Assembly: GCF_000383615.1 (NCBI RefSeq)
Contig: NZ_KB911605.1
Coordinates: 1 to 64,000 of the forward strand
DNA from: Streptomyces canus 299MFChir4.1
GTDB lineage: Bacteria; Actinomycetota; Actinomycetes; Streptomycetales; Streptomycetaceae
Reading direction: 5' to 3'
Length of the DNA stretch: 64,000 bases
In this document: piece by piece, positions 25,701 to 34,590 of the stretch
How the letters are laid out: each line of letters opens with the position of its first letter
Position numbering within the stretch: position 1 is the stretch's first letter
Made by a program: the position numbers and the translations under genes
The notes under the pieces: generated by a model
What the model was told of the DNA's origin: nothing
What the model saw: the letters and a program-made list of their open reading frames with translations, nothing else
The model's database searches: none

Positions 25701-26384
25701 CTACAGGTTCATCTTCTGAAGGACGTGCAGCGACCCCTCGATGTGCTGCTCGTTGAAGACCGCGGAGCTGTTGACGTGCGGCAGGGGCGTCTCCGGGACG
25801 GGAACGTCCAGGAAGGCGCAGAGCGGCTCCCAGCCGTCCTTCGGCGACCATTCCAGCAGTCGCTCGGCTGGAATGTGTGCGCGCACCTCCTTGATGTGCC
25901 GCTCCATGACCGCGGCCACGACGTCCTCGTCGAAGACCTCCGGGTTGGGGCCGAACAGCTCGGCCCGGTTGTACATGCCCCGCAGCATCGTCGTATGCCG
26001 ACGGATGTCGGGATCGGCGGCCTCCACGGCCGCTGCCAGGTGACGGCCCACCGTGTCGCCGTACGTAAGGCCCCAGATCGTGTCCCGGATGCTGCGGGCC
26101 CACGAGTGCCCGTCTCTCACACTGAGCAGGACCTTCGCTTCCGGATAAGCCTCGGCCAATTCCCGGTAATAAAACGATGCCGGGTAATCCACCGCCGCCG
26201 AGAATCCAGAGAATATCGCTTCCCAGTCCGGGTCGCCCTCGTAGGCGGATATCCACTTGGACATGTGGTTGTGGTCGGTGGGTATCGAGACCATGTGATA
26301 GCAGGGGCCGAATCCCAGCATTTCAAGCGCGATCTTCTGAGTGAGCGTCGCAGTGCGCGGCAGGCCCGCCCCGATTATCTTCAT
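25701..26384 (-). CDS. Sulfotransferase family protein
   Basis: A 227-residue P-loop-like sulfotransferase. The N-terminal 5'-phosphosulfate loop GLPRTATLTQKIALEMLGFGP (residues 7-27) and the 3'-phosphate strand VLLSVRDGHSWARSIRDT are both present. The enzyme would transfer sulfate from PAPS to an alcohol, phenol or amine; a phenolic dihydroxyphenylglycine unit is one plausible acceptor here. Many actinobacterial paralogues of this subfamily are uncharacterised, so activity is not certain. It is first in its operon, with operator motif copy 2 starting 84 bp before the ATG. Confidence 0.85.
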   Translation of the reverse strand: MKIIGAGLPRTATLTQKIALEMLGFGPCYHMVSIPTDHNHMSKWISAYEGDPDWEAIFSGFSAAVDYPASFYYRELAEAYPEAKVLLSVRDGHSWARSIRDTIWGLTYGDTVGRHLAAAVEAADPDIRRHTTMLRGMYNRAELFGPNPEVFDEDVVAAVMERHIKEVRAHIPAERLLEWSPKDGWEPLCAFLDVPVPETPLPHVNSSAVFNEQHIEGSLHVLQKMNL

Positions 26385-26467
26385 GTAACCTACTCACACT
26401 CGGCGTGAATGATATGGTCATGATCTACTCCTGCGCCAAGCACAATAGACGACGCGCATGAAATGGT

Positions 26468-26487
26468 GTACTGACAGGTGCCAGTAC
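26468..26487. promoter_or_regulatory. Cluster operator motif, copy 2
   Basis: Identical 20-mer to copy 1 (GTACTGACAGGTGCCAGTAC). It lies in the 586-bp divergent region between the sulfotransferase and PCP operons, 84 bp from the sulfotransferase start, almost the same spacing as copy 1 to its gene. Confidence 0.75.
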
Positions 26488-26837
26488 CGCAGTGCTTCCT
26501 ATTCGCCCGGGGCGAACAGAAACGCGTCGCATTTCGCAGGAGCGGTTCTGAAAACCGAAGATTCAGGCCAGGTTTCGCCGGTCGAGAACCTGTGACGCGC
26601 CCAACCGGTCGGGACTTCAGATCTCCCCGAGTGGCCGGAGAAATCCACGCAGAACGCCTTCACCGGCGGGTGGCCGACGCGGTCCACGGCGGCGGCCGCC
26701 GGAGAACCGGACTTCGCCGCCACGGAAGACGATCTCGCGGCGGATCTGGTCGCGGCCGGCATCGCCGGCCCACAGCTGCCGCACTGGCCGAGGGCGCGAG
26801 TCGACCGGTTGTCCGCGCGGGCGCGCGGCGTCGGCAA

Positions 26838-26857
26838 GTCCTGACTGCTGTCAGTAC
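26838..26857. promoter_or_regulatory. Cluster operator motif, copy 3 (diverged)
   Basis: GTCCTGACTGCTGTCAGTAC matches copy 1 at 15 of 20 positions and keeps the CTGAC/GTCAG core arms. It lies 113 bp before the PCP start, on the other side of the divergent promoter region. Confidence 0.6.
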
Positions 26858-26970
26858 ACGCACATCGTGCCGACCGCTACCTTGCATTCCGCCGCCGTGA
26901 ACGACGTGCACACCGGAGAGCACGCAGCGATGCTGTGGAGTTCCGGCAGGAATCTACGTTATGGGGAGAG

Positions 26971-27231
26971 ATGTCAGAACGTACTGTAATCCTGACCAAC
27001 ATATGGCAGCAGGTTCTCGGCAACCCCAACCTCGATGAGAACTCTGATCACTTCGAGAGCGGTGGGACGTCGCTGCACATATTGCAGATCATCGGTGAAA
27101 TCCACCGAGCTTTCGGTGTCGAGGTGAAGCTGCGTGACGTATTCTCGCACGCTTCACCGCGAAGTCTCTCGGATTTCCTGGAGGGCAAGCTGGTGCCGGA
27201 ATCGGCAAGCGGGCCTGATATCAACCGCTGA
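26971..27231 (+). CDS. Stand-alone peptidyl carrier protein
   Basis: An 86-residue carrier domain with the NRPS-type signature DHFESGGTSLHILQI; Ser34 would carry phosphopantetheine. It resembles PCPs rather than the ACP at 14 kb. The next gene is a free-standing condensation protein, and an adenylation enzyme is encoded 9 kb downstream, so amino acid loading in trans is likely. The start is uncertain: ATG 26971 follows GGGGAGAG almost directly, and an in-frame GTG exists 36 bases upstream. Confidence 0.88.
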   Translation: MSERTVILTNIWQQVLGNPNLDENSDHFESGGTSLHILQIIGEIHRAFGVEVKLRDVFSHASPRSLSDFLEGKLVPESASGPDINR

Positions 27232-27264
27232 CGCATTCAAGCGTCACCCACCCGAAGGTCAGAT

Positions 27265-28542
27265 GTGACAGTATCTCATGTCGGGGCCTCCCTGGGGCCG
27301 ACTTCGCTCGCAGAAAAGGCAAGACTGACCGGAGACTTCGCCGACTGGCACAATCTGTTTTACCGGACCGTGTGGATAACCGGGACATTGGACATAGCTG
27401 CGGTCCGTGCTGCCTGGCGGCGGGTCTGTCGGCATCACGACGCCCTCCGCAGGACATATGTCTCGGCGGACGAGGCTCGCACGCACGCCGACGCTCTGAG
27501 CGAGGTGGAGTTCCACACGGCGGAGACGGACGACGAGGCGATCGAGCTGATGCGCAGCTTCCTCGGCACTCCCTTCAGTCTGGACGGCCCGGGGTTCTCG
27601 CGCATCGCCATCGTGCAGCGCAGCGAGCGAAGGTATCTCCTCGGTGTCGCGATGGACCACATCATGACCGATCTGCTCTCCTGGAATCGTATCCGGGCGG
27701 ATTTCAAGGAGTTTTACGACCGGGCCCTGGCCGGCGATACCGGTGATGTGACGGGCGTGAACGGCTATCACATGTTCGCTGCGGAGCAGCGCCGTCTGTT
27801 CTCCGGTGGTTGGGGAGAAGAGCGCAAAGAATTCTGGCGCTCATACACTGATGAGTTCGGGGCGTACCCACCGCCCTTTCTGGCCGACGCCAAACACACC
27901 GGGGAATACCAATACAAGGTGATCGACCGCGCCCTCCCTGCTGATGCCAAGGCACGGGTGGAGGCGCTCTCGCGGCAAGCCCGGGTGACGCCCTTCGCAG
28001 CGGTATCCACCGGAATTCTTGCGGGTGTTCGGGAAGTCGCCGACGATCCCACGGCGGGGATCTCCGTCACTCATCACGGTCGCGGTCTGCCAGGTACCTC
28101 GGAGACGGCTGGGCTGTTCGCCCAAACCGTTCCGCTGCATCTCGGACGCCGGGTCACGAGTCCCCTTGAATCGGTCCGGGAGGTGTTCCAGCGAACCCAT
28201 GACGTCTTCGAGTACGCACTTCCCCTCACCGTTGCAGGGAGGGCCTGGAACGAAGCGCTGACGGGGGTCGGCCGAGCGGCCGCCGGACTCTATCTCGAAC
28301 TGAACGAGCGCCCGAGGTCCACGTATTACACGCCGTGGTTCACCGGCACCGAGGTGGAGTACATCGAACTCAGCTTTCCCGGCGACAAGGTCTGGGACGA
28401 GACCGTGATCGTCTCGTGGAACCTGTACGAGACGGGTCCACGGCTCGTTGCGGAGTACAACGGCAACTACTTCCCGGACGCGGCTGTGGAGGAACTCCTC
28501 GAAGCAGCCCAGAGGTTCGTCCTCTCGGCAACCACCGCCTAG
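27265..28542 (+). CDS. Stand-alone NRPS condensation-domain protein
   Basis: A 425-residue condensation-fold protein encoded next to a free PCP. The catalytic motif corresponding to HHxxxDG reads DHIMTDL (VAMDHIMTDLLSW): the second, catalytic His and the Asp are kept, but the first His and the Gly are replaced. The C-terminal part includes THHGRGLPGTSETAGLFAQTVPL, the expected solvent-channel motif. It should join an acyl or aminoacyl group on a carrier to an amine or alcohol. GTG 27265 has AAGG 6 bases upstream. Because the motif is altered, transfer to a non-standard acceptor is possible. Confidence 0.87.
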   Translation: MTVSHVGASLGPTSLAEKARLTGDFADWHNLFYRTVWITGTLDIAAVRAAWRRVCRHHDALRRTYVSADEARTHADALSEVEFHTAETDDEAIELMRSFLGTPFSLDGPGFSRIAIVQRSERRYLLGVAMDHIMTDLLSWNRIRADFKEFYDRALAGDTGDVTGVNGYHMFAAEQRRLFSGGWGEERKEFWRSYTDEFGAYPPPFLADAKHTGEYQYKVIDRALPADAKARVEALSRQARVTPFAAVSTGILAGVREVADDPTAGISVTHHGRGLPGTSETAGLFAQTVPLHLGRRVTSPLESVREVFQRTHDVFEYALPLTVAGRAWNEALTGVGRAAAGLYLELNERPRSTYYTPWFTGTEVEYIELSFPGDKVWDETVIVSWNLYETGPRLVAEYNGNYFPDAAVEELLEAAQRFVLSATTA

Positions 28543-29206
28543 CCTGTCCGTCGCGAAGCGCAGGCTGGACCCCGGACGACGGCAGACCGACCGGCCCGCA
28601 GCCGCGGCTAGTCCATGACCTGCCGCAGAACGGCGAACGAGGCACACGGCCGCGATCGCGCCGCCGATCGGGCCCGGGGCGGCGGTCGTGCAGACCGGCG
28701 GCCGCAAGTACGGAGGGTCGACGGTGTCAAGCCGATGAACGGTGACCGGAGGCGATCGAGGCGGTGCTGCTGGTGTGCCGATCCCGCAGCCGCCGAGGAC
28801 CGGGCCACAACGCCTCTGAGTTCCGACGGGCCGCCCGAGCGAGCGTGATCGATACGGTTGGCCAAGGTCGCCGATCCTGTTACTTGTTGGGACTCACGGG
28901 GCCAGAGCTCTGGCAAACTGATTTCGAGTTTTAACAGGCACGAGTGCGGTGCCGTTTCTGACTCTCATAATCGAGTCGGCTTGATGCTGCAGATATGGGG
29001 CCGGCGATCGAAGCGGGGGGAATTTTGACTGACTGCGTCAATTTCCGTACTCGTCGCCGCGGCCCGGCCGTTGACACCGTCCCCCACGAATCGAACATAT
29101 CGGCCACGAAGCCGCAGGGGTGGTGCCAGTGGCTCGGCCGGGCAATGTCGAGTGTTCCGCCACGGACCCTGAAAACCCGATGATCCGTCTCCTGGAGTGT
29201 TCAGAC
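28543..29206. other. Gap without a recognised gene
   Basis: No frame in these 664 bases shows recognisable protein character. The DNA is unusually AT-richer around 28.86-29.1 kb, as expected for a promoter region ahead of the aminotransferase. A half-site GGTGCCAGTGG at 29122-29132 resembles one arm of the cluster motif, 75 bp before the aminotransferase start. The 28.56-28.85 kb part may be decayed coding DNA, but I could not identify it. Confidence 0.4.
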
Positions 29207-30487
29207 ATGCAAAAATCCACTGCACCGAGTTCGCTGTGGCGGCCTTGGACGCCGATCACCCAACAGGCCCACTCGTTGCGGATCGTCGAAGCAAAAGGCA
29301 ATCGCGTCCGCGACGCGGAGGGCAACTGGTACCTCGACGGCATCTCCGGCGTGCTGAACGCTTCCTGCGGGCACGGACACCCGCGGCTGATCGAGGCCGC
29401 GACCCGGCAGCTGGAGCAGCTCGTCCACTACGACCCCATGGTGTCCAGCCACGATCCCGCCGAGACACTGGCCTCCAGGCTGGCGGAGACCCTGCCGGGT
29501 GAGCTCAACGAGACGGTGCTGCTCAACAGTGGCTCGGAGGCCACGGAGGCGGCCCTGCGGATCGCTCTGCAGTTCTGGCGCAACAAGGGCGAGGACCGCG
29601 ACCGAGTCATCACTTTCGAGGCCGCGTACCACGGCACCACCTACCTGGCCCAGCAGCTCTCGGGGCTGCCGTTCACGGTCAGTGAGTGGGCCCCGCCCTT
29701 CCCGATCGACCACGTCTCCCTGCCGGCGTCGCCTCGCGACATGCGTACCCAGGAGGCTGCCGACGCGCTGATCGGGCTGTTCGCCGCCGCACTGGAGGCC
29801 GGCCCGCCCGCTGCGGCGGTCATGGTCGAACCGCTGCTCGGTCTCGGCGGGTGCGTCGTCTTTCCCGAGGGATTCCTCGCCAGGCTCCGGCAGTTGTGCG
29901 ACCAGCACGGAGCACTGCTCATCCTCGATGAGGTGTTCTGTGGATTCGGCCGCACCGGCCGGATGTTCGGATTCGACCACGACGGGATTACGCCGGACAT
30001 CGTCACCATGAGCAAGGGCATCAGCGGCGGGTACCTCCCGCTGGCCGCCGTGACGGTCACCTCGTCGATCAAGGAGACCTTTGTCCGGGAGCCGATCGCC
30101 CAGGGGCTCCGCTACGGGCACACGACGGGCGGTCACGCCGTTGCGGCCGCCGTCGGCAACACCGTGCTCGACGTCATGGCCGAAGAGAAGCTGGTGGAGA
30201 ACTCGGCCGCCCAGGGCGCCGCGCTGCTGGAGGGCCTGAGCGAGTTGCCGTCGGGCCCGCTCGTCACCGACGTCCGCGGACTCGGGCTGGTGGTCGCCAT
30301 CGAGGCGGACAGTCCCGAGTCCGGCGACGCCATCGCGGCGGCCATGGCCCGAGCAGGTGTCCTGGCACGCCACGAGCGGGGCGTGATCCGGATCGCGCCC
30401 CCGCTGACGCTCACCGGCGCCGATACGGAGGAGATCCTCCAGACGATCGGGACCGCTGTCGACGTCACCGCCGCGGCCCGTGATTGA
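29207..30487 (+). CDS. Class III PLP-dependent aminotransferase
   Basis: A 426-residue omega-aminotransferase of the BioA/GABA type. The cofactor region includes LLNSGSEATEAALRIA, YHGTTY, ILDEVFCGFGRTGRMFGF (Asp) and the Schiff-base lysine in IVTMSKGISGGYLPL. Such enzymes move an amino group to or from a terminal amine or a ketone. In context it could create or remove the terminal amine of a GABA-like or diamino acid unit made in block A. ATG 29207 is chosen by GGAG 9 bases upstream over two earlier ATG codons. Confidence 0.92.
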   Translation: MQKSTAPSSLWRPWTPITQQAHSLRIVEAKGNRVRDAEGNWYLDGISGVLNASCGHGHPRLIEAATRQLEQLVHYDPMVSSHDPAETLASRLAETLPGELNETVLLNSGSEATEAALRIALQFWRNKGEDRDRVITFEAAYHGTTYLAQQLSGLPFTVSEWAPPFPIDHVSLPASPRDMRTQEAADALIGLFAAALEAGPPAAAVMVEPLLGLGGCVVFPEGFLARLRQLCDQHGALLILDEVFCGFGRTGRMFGFDHDGITPDIVTMSKGISGGYLPLAAVTVTSSIKETFVREPIAQGLRYGHTTGGHAVAAAVGNTVLDVMAEEKLVENSAAQGAALLEGLSELPSGPLVTDVRGLGLVVAIEADSPESGDAIAAAMARAGVLARHERGVIRIAPPLTLTGADTEEILQTIGTAVDVTAAARD

Positions 30488-30501
30488 CCCGGAATCCCTG
30501 A

Positions 30502-30539
30502 CCGCTTTCCGGACGGAGTAGCTCCCGGCCGGAAAGCGG
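30502..30539 (+). terminator. Intercistronic hairpin
   Basis: An 11-bp perfect stem (CCGCTTTCCGG/CCGGAAAGCGG) with a 16-base loop lies just after the aminotransferase and ends immediately before the ribosome site of the next gene. There is no T-run, so it may be an mRNA-stability or attenuating hairpin rather than a full terminator. Confidence 0.5.
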
Positions 30540-30558
30540 GTCGAAGGAGGAGGGAAAC

Positions 30559-31368
30559 GTGCTGAACAGGGTTCACTTTCCTACGCATATCGAGTCACAG
30601 GATCGTCAGTATCCACAAAGGGAGACACAGGCCATGGTGCGGGTTTCGTCGGAGGCGACCCTGCAGGATATTAAGGACGAGCTGGAACTGGTCGTGGGCA
30701 GCGGAGGCGGCTCGACCTTCCAGGGGTCGGAGTCGGTGGTCCGTCAACTTTCCGAGCCCGGAGAGCTGCGATCTCTGATCGGACAGATCATCTCTGACGA
30801 CGCTGCCCTTGCCGACGTCGCCGCGCGTTCGTACTACCACGCAAACAATTTCCTGAAGGTCGTGCTGCTCGCCGGGGACAAGAATCCCTGGAAGCTGCGC
30901 CTCCATGTGTGGCATCCGCAGCCGAACGCCTCGGGAATCATCACCGAGGACATCCACTCGCATCGGTGGGACTTCACGACCGCACTGGTGATCGGCGAGT
31001 ACTTCGCTCAGGAGTTCAAGATCGGTCCCGGGGTCGAGTACTGCCACTTCAAGTACCGGCCGATCGGACAGGGCAACACCTTCTCCCTGGAGGAGCAGGG
31101 CAAAGAGCAGCTGTACGCCGCGTTCGAGGCGGTCATGCCGGCGGGGACGGTTTACCACATCAATCACGAGATTCTGCACTGCATCTCTCGGTCCGCCGGT
31201 AAGGCCGCAGCGTCGCTCGTCCTTCAGCAGCCCGCCGCGGAGGAGTTCACGAATGTCTACCGGACCTCACCGGTCGGCGATCAGGCCGTGACCGAGATCG
31301 AAGTGGAGCGACCGTCCGTGGTCCAGTTGCGGGAAGAGCTGACGACCTTCCTGAGCTGGCTGGACTGA
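30559..31368 (+). CDS. Cupin-like metalloprotein of unknown function
   Basis: A 269-residue protein not firmly recognised. The middle resembles a cupin or cysteine-dioxygenase-like barrel: KLRLHVWHP, EDIHSHRWDFTTALVIGEYFAQEF and later AGTVYHINHEILHCIS. HSH near residue 135 and a later His (EILHC) could bind a metal, and a Cys lies next to the second site. No membrane segment or signal peptide is seen. GTG 30559 is fixed by a near-perfect ribosome site, GGAGGAGGG, 4 bases upstream. Oxidation of a sulfur-containing or amino acid intermediate is possible but speculative. Confidence 0.6.
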   Translation: MLNRVHFPTHIESQDRQYPQRETQAMVRVSSEATLQDIKDELELVVGSGGGSTFQGSESVVRQLSEPGELRSLIGQIISDDAALADVAARSYYHANNFLKVVLLAGDKNPWKLRLHVWHPQPNASGIITEDIHSHRWDFTTALVIGEYFAQEFKIGPGVEYCHFKYRPIGQGNTFSLEEQGKEQLYAAFEAVMPAGTVYHINHEILHCISRSAGKAAASLVLQQPAAEEFTNVYRTSPVGDQAVTEIEVERPSVVQLREELTTFLSWLD

Positions 31369-31614
31369 CCCGACAGGCCGGTTGCCCAGTCAACGACGGT
31401 TGCTCTCCCGGCTGAAGCCGAGGGGGCACCACGGCGGGGAGCGCCTCGGCGGCTCTGCCCGGCCGGACTCTTCGGATCACCTGTGCATCAGCCTCGGCCG
31501 ATCGGATGCCGTCATCTGAGGAGTCCGGTCGTCGGTCACGGATGGTCTCCACTCGACGGAGCGCGGGTGTCGACAACGCTCAGTCCCTGTCTCCAGCCCG
31601 AGGAGAGTGCGCAG

Positions 31615-32985
31615 ATGCAACAGTCACGCGAGATGTCCTCTGTTCCACGACCGCTTGCCGCCGGTGATTCAGAGAGCCTGGTTCAGTGGAACTCCGACGG
31701 GTACGACCGGCGAGTGACGGCGGAGCTCGGTCGGGCACCCGGCCCCGAATCGACGCACCTGTTCAAAGAGGCCGCACAGCGTCGGAACCTCTCGGGGGAC
31801 GAGCTGGCCGCTGCCGGTGCGGCGCGCGAGGAGATCAAGCGGCGCGCACACAGGATTTCTGAGTTGCTCGGACACGTGGAGAGCCTGCCGCTGACTGCCG
31901 ATGAGCGTTCTCTTCTGCGGCCGCCGTACGGTCGGGCCAACCATCTTCCCAGCCCCAACCGCCCCTACGCTCACCTCGCCGTGCACACCGGGCAGGGCGC
32001 CGTGAGCGTCACACCCGTCTGGGCGACCACGACCGGCGGCAACGTGGTCATGAGCACGGTGGAGAACAGGATCAAGGCAAGGGCGACGGCTCTTGACCCG
32101 ATGGTCGCGCTGTCCGTGTCGGCCGGCATCGGGAACGAGATGTCCTTCGAAGTGGGTGGATTTGCAAGGCAGTCGCCGGACGCCGACCGCGAACTGATAC
32201 GAACCTTGGCCGGGATGTACAGCAAGCCGAAGATCGGCGAGCACGTGGACGGCAACTACACGAGCTGGGACCAGCGGGAACGGAACGAGCGCATTCGGCT
32301 GGAAATCCTGGCCTACCGTGTGCGCAATGAGCTCGGGGACCACCCCGTGCATCGATCCGCCCCCTACGTCCAGGAGCTGGCGCCGAGATACAGCGATGCC
32401 GATCTCTCCCAGCCGCCTGGACGGAAATCCCACGATCGCTTCTGGACGACGGACGAAGATTCCCCCGAGGGTGAGTCCGATCCTCGTGAGGCCCGTGACG
32501 AGCTGGCCATCCTCGGTATGACGCGCCGTGCCAAGGAGAGCGAATATCGCTCGGTGCACCCCACCTACGGACACTTTGCCTGCTTCGACGAGCACGGCCT
32601 CCTGCGCTGCCGCAACATCGGGTTCGATCTCATGGACGTCGAAGGGGAGGCTCGAATCTCGTTCCTCGTCAGGAAGCGTGACTCCCTAGTCCTGCGAAGG
32701 AACCCCGCCGGTGCCCTGTCCGTGGCGAAGTACAGCAGCGGGAGCGTGTGGCTGCAGTCCCAGGGGCGGATCCACTTCCATGAGGATCCGGATATGCTCC
32801 GGGCCGCGATCCGACGCCTTGAGAGCCGGTACAACCGCGTTCACCAGCGGTTGGCGCTCGACCTGGGCATGAGCCAGCGTCCTTCCGAGGACTACATGCT
32901 GGCGACCCTGTCCCGGCAGACGGTCAGCAGTCGCTACCGCGAGACGGAGCGGTCACTGCGTTCCGCCGGCGTGCACAGGCGGTGA
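31615..32985 (+). CDS. Large protein with a PNPOx-like flavin-barrel segment
   Basis: A 456-residue protein. Residues about 120-165 (GAVSVTPVWATTTGGNVVMSTVENRIKARATALDPMVALSVSAG) read like the FMN-binding split barrel of pyridoxamine-phosphate-oxidase-like proteins. The N-terminal 95 residues are helical and charged, and the C-terminal 250 residues are not recognised. They contain a Glu/Asp-rich linker (TDEDSPEGESDPREARDE) and a second domain beginning SEYRSVHPTYGHFACFDEHG. ATG 31615 has AGGAGAG 7 bases upstream. Flavin or deazaflavin use is inferred only from the barrel-like segment. Confidence 0.5.
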   Translation: MQQSREMSSVPRPLAAGDSESLVQWNSDGYDRRVTAELGRAPGPESTHLFKEAAQRRNLSGDELAAAGAAREEIKRRAHRISELLGHVESLPLTADERSLLRPPYGRANHLPSPNRPYAHLAVHTGQGAVSVTPVWATTTGGNVVMSTVENRIKARATALDPMVALSVSAGIGNEMSFEVGGFARQSPDADRELIRTLAGMYSKPKIGEHVDGNYTSWDQRERNERIRLEILAYRVRNELGDHPVHRSAPYVQELAPRYSDADLSQPPGRKSHDRFWTTDEDSPEGESDPREARDELAILGMTRRAKESEYRSVHPTYGHFACFDEHGLLRCRNIGFDLMDVEGEARISFLVRKRDSLVLRRNPAGALSVAKYSSGSVWLQSQGRIHFHEDPDMLRAAIRRLESRYNRVHQRLALDLGMSQRPSEDYMLATLSRQTVSSRYRETERSLRSAGVHRR

Positions 32986-33054
32986 GGCCCGGCCAGGGCG
33001 GTAGCTGACACGACCAGGGCCGACCCGAGGTCGTGGTGATCTCGTGGGGCACCT

Positions 33055-33142
33055 GGTCGCGGCGATGGGTCCGCGAGGTACCCGACGCAACCCCGGTCGC
33101 GGCGATGGGTCCGCGAGGTACCCGACGCAACCCCGGTCGCGG
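33055..33142. repeat. 40-bp direct tandem repeat, 2.2 copies
   Basis: Two identical adjacent 40-bp units (33055-33094 and 33095-33134) begin GGTCGCGGCGATGGGTCCGC. A partial third copy of 8 bases follows. The array lies in the convergent gap after the flavin-barrel gene, so it does not disrupt a gene. Confidence 0.9.
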
Positions 33143-33225
33143 GCGGAGATGTGCCGGTGTCTGGCGGCCGTCTGCTTCAAGAGGACTGCCCGTGTGTCAG
33201 CGCCTCGCCCCGGACGATCGGCTGC

Positions 33226-34566
33226 TCATGGTTGCGACGGGGCGCCGAGGTAGCCGGGAAAACGGCCTTCAGGGTCGCGGGCGTCGCGGATCTGCTGGTA
33301 TTTCGACCAGGCCGCGTCGGACATTACGCGGTCGGGCCGCGCCGTGAAGTCGCTGTCGCCCAGGTAGCAGCCCGCGGAATACGGTGCTACGCGGTTCATC
33401 GTGCCGTCCAACCACGAACGGCACCGGGCGTCCTCCTCCGGGATTTCGCCGATCACGTACGCGGCGAAATACAGATCGGTCTGCACGGACAGGGCCATGT
33501 CCGGCGGACGGCGGGACAGCAGCGGGGTGAAGTCTCCCAGGACCGTGAACGTCCTGGCCGTGGGCAGGGCGGTGAAGGCGGGTACCAGCGCCGGGAGCAG
33601 CTCGGGGGCGGGGCCGGTCAGGAAGGCGTTGTCCGCGAAGTAGCGATGGAGTTCGGGGTTGGCCCGCAGTTGCTCGGTCTGCAGATCAGCGAAGTCCACG
33701 GGCTGGGCGACCTGGGACGTGATGGCCTTGTCGGCCACGGGGCAGGTGCTGAGCGGGGCCAACGAGGTGGGACCGCCGTCGAACGAGAGCGCGTCGATGA
33801 CCAGCACCGGGGAGTCGGATCCGGGGGGAGTGCAGCTGACCGCGCACAACTCGACGGACGGGGGCAGGTCGTGGCGTGCCGTGAGGTACCAGCTGAGCAC
33901 CTCCGCAGTGAGTTCGGCGGGGAAGACGTAGCTGGATTTGGTCAGTTCTCGGAACCGGGGGCGGGTACGCAGTCGGAATTCGGTGACCACACCGAAGAAG
34001 CCGGGGCCCGAGCCGCGAGCCGCCCAGAACAGGTCGGCGTTCTCCGTCTCCGAGCACCGCACCAGTTCGCCGTCGGCGGTGATCACGTCCATCGACTCGA
34101 TGGACTCCGCCGCCCAGCCCCAGCCGCGGGTGTTCCAGCCAATGCCCCCCTGCAGGAGGAAGCCGCCCAGACCCACGGTGGGGGAGTGGCCTACAGGGAA
34201 GAAGCGGTCGTACCCGGCCAGGTAGGGATCCAGGTCCAGGCCGCCGCGTACCGCCGGACCGGTCGCGACGATCCCGCTGGTGGGGTCGTAGGACATCCCG
34301 GTGAATTGGGCGAGGTCGATGAGCAGGGTGTTCTCGCGCAGCGACCAGGCCGGCCAACTGTGCCCGCCTGAGCGGACCGCGACCTGCCAGCCCTCTGCTG
34401 CGGCCATTTTCACTCCCGCCGCCACATCCGCGGCATGAGCGGCACGCAGCACCGCCGCCGGCCGCCGGGCCGGCCGTCGTTGGTTGAAGACGCGCGAGGT
34501 CGCGGCGTCGGCGAAGCCACGGTCGTCGGACCACCAGAAGGCCCCGGTGAAAGCAGCGGTCACCAT
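33226..34566 (-). CDS. FAD-linked oxidase (BBE/VAO family)
   Basis: A 446-residue flavoenzyme of the vanillyl-alcohol-oxidase/berberine-bridge type. The FAD-binding region shows VRSGGHSWPAWSLRENTLLIDL (the His in GGHS is the usual covalent FAD site), VGLGGFLLQGGIGWNTRGWG, and ADLFWAARGSGPGFFGVVTEF. The ending YLGDSDFTARPDRVMSDAAWSKYQQIRDARDPEGRF is the BBE segment. There is no convincing signal peptide. ATG 34566 is chosen because GGGGGAA lies 5 bases upstream; the frame extends further up only by reading through a five-base repeat. It could oxidise an amine, alcohol or phenol of the product. Confidence 0.9.
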   Translation of the reverse strand: MVTAAFTGAFWWSDDRGFADAATSRVFNQRRPARRPAAVLRAAHAADVAAGVKMAAAEGWQVAVRSGGHSWPAWSLRENTLLIDLAQFTGMSYDPTSGIVATGPAVRGGLDLDPYLAGYDRFFPVGHSPTVGLGGFLLQGGIGWNTRGWGWAAESIESMDVITADGELVRCSETENADLFWAARGSGPGFFGVVTEFRLRTRPRFRELTKSSYVFPAELTAEVLSWYLTARHDLPPSVELCAVSCTPPGSDSPVLVIDALSFDGGPTSLAPLSTCPVADKAITSQVAQPVDFADLQTEQLRANPELHRYFADNAFLTGPAPELLPALVPAFTALPTARTFTVLGDFTPLLSRRPPDMALSVQTDLYFAAYVIGEIPEEDARCRSWLDGTMNRVAPYSAGCYLGDSDFTARPDRVMSDAAWSKYQQIRDARDPEGRFPGYLGAPSQP

Positions 34567-34590
34567 GCGATTCCCCCATCGGTCTGCAGC

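Noticed and set aside
26478..26900. A 140-codon frame in the divergent promoter region before the PCP
   Set aside because: No protein-like composition, and it overlaps one operator copy and contains another; an adjacent frame (FAATEDDLAADLVAAGIAG) looks slightly protein-like but has no start or family.
28600..28920. Possible decayed gene between the condensation protein and the aminotransferase
   Set aside because: Short frames on both strands look faintly protein-like, but no family could be recognised.
29186..29206. CTGGAGTGTTCAG as another copy of the cluster motif
   Set aside because: Arm spacing is one base short and the sequence is the ribosome site of the aminotransferase.
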